Below, in pieces: positions 59,733-64,000 of a stretch of 64,000 nucleotides of DNA (the stretch's first letter is position 1; every line of letters starts with the position of its first letter). Under the pieces are notes generated by a model. It saw only the letters and a program-made list of their open reading frames with translations. It did not search any database and had not been told where the DNA came from. Source of the stretch: Gp6-AA40 sp963818645 (GTDB taxonomy: Bacteria > Acidobacteriota > Vicinamibacteria > Vicinamibacterales > UBA2999); NCBI GenBank assembly GCA_963818645.1, contig CAWFTF010000004.1, positions 133,285-197,284 on the forward strand. Reading direction: 5' to 3'. A program made the translations under genes and the position numbers.

Positions 59733-60143
59733 ATGTTCAGCGTGACGGTTCGCGATCACGTGATGATCGCGCACAGCTTCAAAGGTGAGGTGTTCGGCCC
59801 CGCGCAACGGCTTCACGGCGCGACCTACGTCGTTGACGTGGAGTTCAAACGCAAGACACTCGACAACGACGGCATCGTCATCGATATCGGGCGCGCCACC
59901 GACGTTCTGCGACAGACCCTCGCAGAGTTCAACTTCCGGAACCTCGACGAGGTGCTCGAGTTTACCGGACGAAATACCACAACGGAGTTTCTGGCGCAGG
60001 TGATCTTCAAGCGGCTCACGGCTGCAGCCAGGCGAGGTGATCTCGGACCCGGCGGCACCGCCGTCGAGCAGATCCGTGTCACTCTGCACGAGTCGCACGT
60101 CGCGTCGGCGTCGTTCGAAGACCGGACCGACGCGGTCGACTGA
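59733..60143 (+). CDS. 6-pyruvoyl-tetrahydropterin synthase / QueD-like protein, active site degenerate
   Basis: The 136-residue protein fits the T-fold of PTPS/QueD. QueD uses Cys and three His (CxxxHGH plus an upstream His) for catalysis and zinc. Here the upstream His14 (AHSF) and His28 are kept, but the motif reads AQRLHGA, so catalytic Cys is Ala24 and the third His is Ala30. The later DHH is absent (FNFRNL). Glu120 (LHESH) is retained. It may catalyse another reaction or bind a pterin. It is followed by a glycosyltransferase whose ATG overlaps its stop (TGATG). Confidence 0.82.
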   Translation: MFSVTVRDHVMIAHSFKGEVFGPAQRLHGATYVVDVEFKRKTLDNDGIVIDIGRATDVLRQTLAEFNFRNLDEVLEFTGRNTTTEFLAQVIFKRLTAAARRGDLGPGGTAVEQIRVTLHESHVASASFEDRTDAVD

Positions 60144-61198
60144 TGCAGAAGGCCGCCGCGCTCGTGGTGCCCGGCAACCTCGACTCGCGCACCGGTGGCT
60201 ACATCTACGATCGCCACGTCGTCGACGGCCTTCGAGCGATGGGCTGGTCGGTGGACGTGCAGTTACTGGACGAGACCTTCCCGAGACCGACAGCCTCAGC
60301 GGTCGCGCAGGCCGAAGAGGTGTTCGCGAGGTTGCCGGCCGGCACGGTCACGGTGGTCGACAGCCTGGCCGTCGGTGCGATTCCGGGGATCCTCGAGCAG
60401 CATCGGTCGCGTCTTCGAATCGTGGCGCTGATGCACCTGCCGCTCGCGGCGGCCATCGGCATTGAAGAGGGAGCGGCGGCGCAATTCGCGATCGCCGAGC
60501 GGCGGGCGTTGGGAGCCGCGTCGCTCGTGATCGTGACCGGGCGCGCGACACTGTCGACGATCGCTGACTACGGTGTTCCTCCTCTCCGAGTGGTCGTCGT
60601 TGAGCCGGGCACAGAACCGGCGCCTGTCGCACGAGGGTCCGGAACGTCGAGGGTCGAACTGCTGTCGGTAGGAACGCTCAACCCAGGCAAGGGATACGAG
60701 GAGTTGCTCAACGCGTTGACTGCAGTGCCCACCCGAGACTGGCACCTCACATGTGCCGGAAGTCTCTCTCGACATCCGCAGACAGTTGCAAGGATTCGCG
60801 CGCTCGTTGACGAGCGACAACTCGACGAACACGTCTCGCTCGTCGGCGAACTCAGCGCCGATGAACTCGGACAGCGTTACGACTGTACGGACGTCTTCGT
60901 ATTGGCGACGCTAGGCGAAACCTATGGGATGGCGGTCGCCGAGGCGCTCGCGCACGGTCTGCCCGTGGTGAGCACGTCGACGGGCGCGATTCCGGCCCTC
61001 GTTGGAACAGACGCCGGCCTGCTCGTGTCGCCGGGCGACGTCCAGGGCCTGACCCATGCGTTGGCCCGTGTCATCGGTGATGCGGATCTTCGCGCGCGCC
61101 TGACAGAAGGAGCGCGGCGCGTCCGGCCTACTCTGCCCCGTTGGGATCAGGCGGTCGCCAGAATTGCGGGAGCGCTGGAGTCGATGAGTCGTGGATGA
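60143..61198 (+). CDS. GT4-type glycosyltransferase
   Basis: The 351-residue GT-B enzyme has N-terminal PGNLDSRTGGYIYDRHVVDG and C-terminal VELLSVGTLNPGKGYEELL, then TLGETYGMAVAEALAHGLPV, the donor-binding EX7E-type block. It transfers a nucleotide sugar to an unknown acceptor, perhaps the product of the PTPS-like step. It overlaps the previous gene by one base and the next by eight. Confidence 0.87.
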   Translation: MQKAAALVVPGNLDSRTGGYIYDRHVVDGLRAMGWSVDVQLLDETFPRPTASAVAQAEEVFARLPAGTVTVVDSLAVGAIPGILEQHRSRLRIVALMHLPLAAAIGIEEGAAAQFAIAERRALGAASLVIVTGRATLSTIADYGVPPLRVVVVEPGTEPAPVARGSGTSRVELLSVGTLNPGKGYEELLNALTAVPTRDWHLTCAGSLSRHPQTVARIRALVDERQLDEHVSLVGELSADELGQRYDCTDVFVLATLGETYGMAVAEALAHGLPVVSTSTGAIPALVGTDAGLLVSPGDVQGLTHALARVIGDADLRARLTEGARRVRPTLPRWDQAVARIAGALESMSRG

Positions 61199-62051
61199 AT
61201 CTCTCTCCGACTGGCTGGCAGTTCGCGAGCCTGCGGACTTTGCTGCCCGATCGGCAACTCTCGTCGAACACGTCAGACACGCCCTCGCGTCTACGGATAC
61301 CGTGCGTGGCCTCGATCTCTGCACGGGCACCGGATCGAACCTGCGCTACCTGATCGACCGTCTTCCAGGGCGTCAGACATGGCTCGCGGCGGATCGCGAC
61401 GCGCGTCTCCTCGAAGAGCTGCCAACGAAACTGAAGACGTGGGCCGATGGGCGCGGTTACTCGATGCACACCGAGGGACGGGTGAGTTCCCTGCGCGGCG
61501 GACGCTGTGAGTGCGACGTCGAGACGCGTGCGATGGATCTCGATCGACTCGACGCCGGCCTGTTCGAGGGTCGCAATCTGGTGACGGCGTCGGCGCTGCT
61601 CGATCTCGTGTCGGAGTCGTGGCTCCGGCTTCTCGCGGCACGATGTCGTGAGGTGAGCGCAACTGCGCTGTTCACACTCACGTATGACGGGCGATCGTCG
61701 TGCGACCCTGTCGAGCCCGAGGACGACATGGTGCGCGACCTCATGAACGTGCATCAGAAAACGGACAAGGGCCTTGGTGGCCGAGCAGAGGGTCCGGATG
61801 CGTGGTCTGTGGCCGAACGGGTCTTCACAGAGGCTGGTTACTGTGTGGAGTGCGCGCCGAGCGATTGGTCGATCGGGCCATTTGAGAGGACGTTTCAGCG
61901 GATGCTGATCGAGGGCTGGGCGCGGGCCGCCGTCGAGATCGCTCCGGAACGCGCTGACACGATCGCCGATTGGCTTGGCAGAAGACTCGAGCATCTCGAA
62001 GCAGGGCGATCGCGGATCGTGGTGAACCACGTGGACATGGTGGCGTGGTAA
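61191..62051 (+). CDS. Class I SAM-dependent methyltransferase-like protein
   Basis: The 286-residue protein has the SAM-binding block RGLDLCTGTGSNLRYLIDRL, with acidic residue in LAADRDARLLEEL. The rest (MVRDLMNVHQKTDKGLGGRA; GYCVECAPSDWSIGPFERTF) is not a named family, so the substrate is unknown. GTG start at 61191 overlaps the glycosyltransferase stop, which implies coupled translation. Confidence 0.82.
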   Translation: MDESLSDWLAVREPADFAARSATLVEHVRHALASTDTVRGLDLCTGTGSNLRYLIDRLPGRQTWLAADRDARLLEELPTKLKTWADGRGYSMHTEGRVSSLRGGRCECDVETRAMDLDRLDAGLFEGRNLVTASALLDLVSESWLRLLAARCREVSATALFTLTYDGRSSCDPVEPEDDMVRDLMNVHQKTDKGLGGRAEGPDAWSVAERVFTEAGYCVECAPSDWSIGPFERTFQRMLIEGWARAAVEIAPERADTIADWLGRRLEHLEAGRSRIVVNHVDMVAW

Positions 62052-62890
62052 CTCCGCGATTCGACGCGGCCGACATCAAGCGCTACTACGACCGGCATAC
62101 CGCGTCGTTCATTCGTTTCGGCCAGGGGCGCGCGTCGATTCATCGTGCAGTCTGGGGCCCCAACACCGTCACGCAGGACCAGGCCTTCCACTATGTCGAC
62201 GACCAGATCGCGGCGCTCGTGCGACGCATTGACGCGCCTCTCTCCGCCGCCCACATCGTGGACCTCGGGTGCGGCGTAGGCGCAAGCCTTTGTTACCTGG
62301 CTGAGCGGTTTCCGATCCGCGGCACCGGCATCACGCTGAGTCACGCGCAGGCTGTGATGGGACGAGAGGTCATCGCAGCAGCAGGCCTATCTAACCGAGT
62401 CGAGTGCATGGAAGGTGATTACGGCGATCTCCCAGCGACACTGAAACCGGCAGACCTTGCGTATGCCATCGAGTCGTTCGTGCATGGGCCGGTGCCGGAG
62501 CGCTTCTTCGAACACAGTCACCGCCTGCTGAAGCCTCGCGGTCTGCTCGTTGTCTGCGACGACCTGAGGGCAGGCGACTCATCGCCAGCGGCTATGCGGG
62601 CGGTGGAGGAGTTCACCCGCGGTTGGCACATCAACTCTCTCCTCGATCGAGAAACGATGATTACGATGGCGCGCGACGCCGGCTTCGCACACGAATCCAC
62701 TGTCGATTTGACTCCACTGCTGGAGCTGAATCGACCGCGCGATCGCGCGATCGCCATCGGGGTCGCGCTGCTCAAGCGGTTGCCCTTCACTGGAGAGCGC
62801 TACGACTACGTCATCGGCGGCGACGCACTTCAGACGTGCCTGGCGAAAGGGTGGATTCGGTACGAGCTACAGGTCTTCCGAACTAGATGA
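62045..62890 (+). CDS. Class I SAM-dependent methyltransferase (UbiE-like)
   Basis: The 281-residue enzyme shows DLGCGVGASLCYLAERFP (motif I), GTGITLSHAQAVMGREVI and CMEGDYGDLP. ASFIRFGQGRASIHRAVWGP resembles gamma-tocopherol and geranyl-diphosphate methyltransferases. GTG 62045 overlaps the stop of the previous gene; the frame is open further up but inside that gene. Its 3' end overlaps the RibD-like gene by 8 bp. Confidence 0.85.
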   Translation: MVTPRFDAADIKRYYDRHTASFIRFGQGRASIHRAVWGPNTVTQDQAFHYVDDQIAALVRRIDAPLSAAHIVDLGCGVGASLCYLAERFPIRGTGITLSHAQAVMGREVIAAAGLSNRVECMEGDYGDLPATLKPADLAYAIESFVHGPVPERFFEHSHRLLKPRGLLVVCDDLRAGDSSPAAMRAVEEFTRGWHINSLLDRETMITMARDAGFAHESTVDLTPLLELNRPRDRAIAIGVALLKRLPFTGERYDYVIGGDALQTCLAKGWIRYELQVFRTR

Positions 62891-63980
62891 CTTGGTTCAC
62901 TGGCGGAACATCTGGATCGTTTCCGTCGGTCGGTTCGGCAGCGGCGTGCAGATCGCAGTCGAACAACACGTCGCCGCCCATCCGGAACACGCGATAGCGC
63001 GGCCGGCGACAGTCACTGAGACGGGCGTGCGGCGCCAGTCGTATCGCCGGTCGGCCCTCTCCGATGATCACCGGAGCAATCGCGATCTGAAGCCGATCCA
63101 GCAGGTTGGCTTGAAGGAACGCCGACACCGTTACACCGCCACCCTCGACGAACACCCGCCAGCAGCCGCGCGCGCGAAGCAGGAGCAGTGCCTCCGCCAC
63201 ACCGCCGCTTGGATCGTCGCAGTCCACTCCGACGATCGTCGCAGAGCCGATGTGCGTTTCGCCCGGGTCGACGAGCGTGCGCGAGCAGATGTAGAGCGTT
63301 GGTCCAGTGTCGTCGGTGAACACGCGATACGTCTGTGCCAGCCTGCGTCCCGGATCGAACACGACGCGGAGTGGATTCGCGCCGGGGACGTGCCGCACAG
63401 TCAGCTGCGGATCGTCGCTCGCCACCGTGCCTGCGCCGACGACCACCGCGTCCGAGAGGGCGCGCATGCGATGGAGGTGCACGATGTTGTCGTCGCCCGT
63501 CACGAACTGCGAGTCGCCGGAGGGTGTCGCGATGAATCCATCGAGGCTCTGTCCCAGATGGCCGATCGTCATGGGCCGGCTCGAGGTCGCCGAACAGATC
63601 GGCAGGTACAGATTCAGCAGCTCCGCTCGCGCATCGCTCGAGGTGAGCAGCGATCGCCAGCCCGCGCCGGGAGACCACAAGAGAATCGCTTCGGGATCTT
63701 CAGGCTTGGTCTGCCTCAACTCGGAATGAAGGTCGAGGCCGAATGTGAGCGGGCGTCCGTTCTTGCTGAGTGGCTCCGCAAGAGCTGCGGCGCCGCGGAC
63801 GATGCTCCACGCGGTTGCGGCGGCTGATCCGTGTTGGCGAGGAGTAGCTTCTACGGCCACTGTGTGCACGCCACTATGCCATACCGTCTCGCGAGATTGC
63901 CAAGGGCTACCAAAGCTGGGCAGAGCTTTTTCCGCGTCCGGTGCAATATGCTGACAGGATTCGATTGCGTGCGGCAGCAC
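62883..63980 (-). CDS. RibD C-terminal domain (pyrimidine/pterin reductase-like) protein
   Basis: The C-terminal two thirds match RibD_C/dihydrofolate reductase fold: MTIGHLGQSLDGFIATPSGD, MRALSDAVVVGAGTVASDDP, WRVFVEGGGVTVSAFLQANL and IAPVIIGEGRPAI. RibD_C reduces a ribosyl side chain of a pyrimidine using NADPH. The N-terminal 136 residues have no clear domain. GTG 63980 is used. The gene runs against the preceding cluster but probably serves the same pathway. Confidence 0.8.
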   Translation of the reverse strand: MLPHAIESCQHIAPDAEKALPSFGSPWQSRETVWHSGVHTVAVEATPRQHGSAAATAWSIVRGAAALAEPLSKNGRPLTFGLDLHSELRQTKPEDPEAILLWSPGAGWRSLLTSSDARAELLNLYLPICSATSSRPMTIGHLGQSLDGFIATPSGDSQFVTGDDNIVHLHRMRALSDAVVVGAGTVASDDPQLTVRHVPGANPLRVVFDPGRRLAQTYRVFTDDTGPTLYICSRTLVDPGETHIGSATIVGVDCDDPSGGVAEALLLLRARGCWRVFVEGGGVTVSAFLQANLLDRLQIAIAPVIIGEGRPAIRLAPHARLSDCRRPRYRVFRMGGDVLFDCDLHAAAEPTDGNDPDVPPVNQVI

Positions 63981-63994
63981 AGGAGAGACTCGTG

Positions 63995-64000
63995 ATGACC
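63995..64000 (+). CDS. 5' end of a gene cut by the window edge
   Basis: An ATG at 63995 (or GTG 63992) follows a ribosome-binding site AGGAGA at 63981-63986 with normal spacing. Only two codons are visible (Met-Thr), so the product cannot be named. Confidence 0.5.

Overview
This 64 kb, GC-rich window looks like a chromosomal segment of an uncultured or little-studied Acidobacteriota, most likely class Vicinamibacteria. The clues are the dnaN-gyrB-gyrA start, an alternative complex III plus caa3-type oxidase operon, and repeated DUF1592/DUF1552/ankyrin operons, all typical of that group. The taxonomic call is inference, since no 16S gene is present. No phage, transposase, integrase or CRISPR array was seen.

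Layout. (1) 0-21 kb, mostly core genes: dnaN, gyrB, gyrA; the opposite-strand run uvrD, glmS, glmU and a frame-broken rsmI; a DUF885 peptidase-like protein; a zinc ribbon; galU; serS with tRNA-Ser(UGA) just behind it; a frame-broken MBOAT acyltransferase; a periplasmic cyclophilin; and a two-gene unit of a zinc-ribbon protein and a two-domain thioredoxin-fold oxidoreductase. In the latter a UGA codon replaces the first active-site Cys codon and is followed at once by a SECIS-like hairpin, so it is a candidate selenoprotein. (2) 21.4-34.2 kb: one long respiratory operon, actABCDEF, a small membrane protein, SCO/SenC and cytochrome oxidase subunits II, I, III and IV. It carries quinol electrons through alternative complex III to an A2-type haem-copper oxidase with a cytochrome c domain on subunit II. 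(3) 34-37 kb: a DUF5916 outer-membrane-type protein and an MDR dehydrogenase. (4) 37-56 kb: two paralogous DUF1592 - DUF1552 - ankyrin operons. They flank a redox island with mono- and dihaem cytochromes, ApbE, an FMN-binding protein, a NapH/NosR-like membrane ferredoxin and a split YeeE/YedE pair. (5) 56-64 kb: a membrane sulfatase/phosphotransferase-like enzyme, a CDP-alcohol phosphatidyltransferase, then MDR dehydrogenase, a degenerate pterin synthase homologue, a glycosyltransferase, two methyltransferases and a RibD-type reductase. This last run looks like an uncharacterised small-molecule pathway.

Quality note. At least eleven apparent single-base (or -2) frame changes occur in rsmI, the MBOAT gene, coxA, coxC, one DUF1592 gene and both ankyrin genes, many at short C or G runs. 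Most are probably uncorrected long-read indels rather than real pseudogenes, because essential-looking genes are affected and homology continues cleanly in the next frame. Starts were moved from the longest ORF where the family N-terminus, signal peptide or overlap with the upstream gene supported it.
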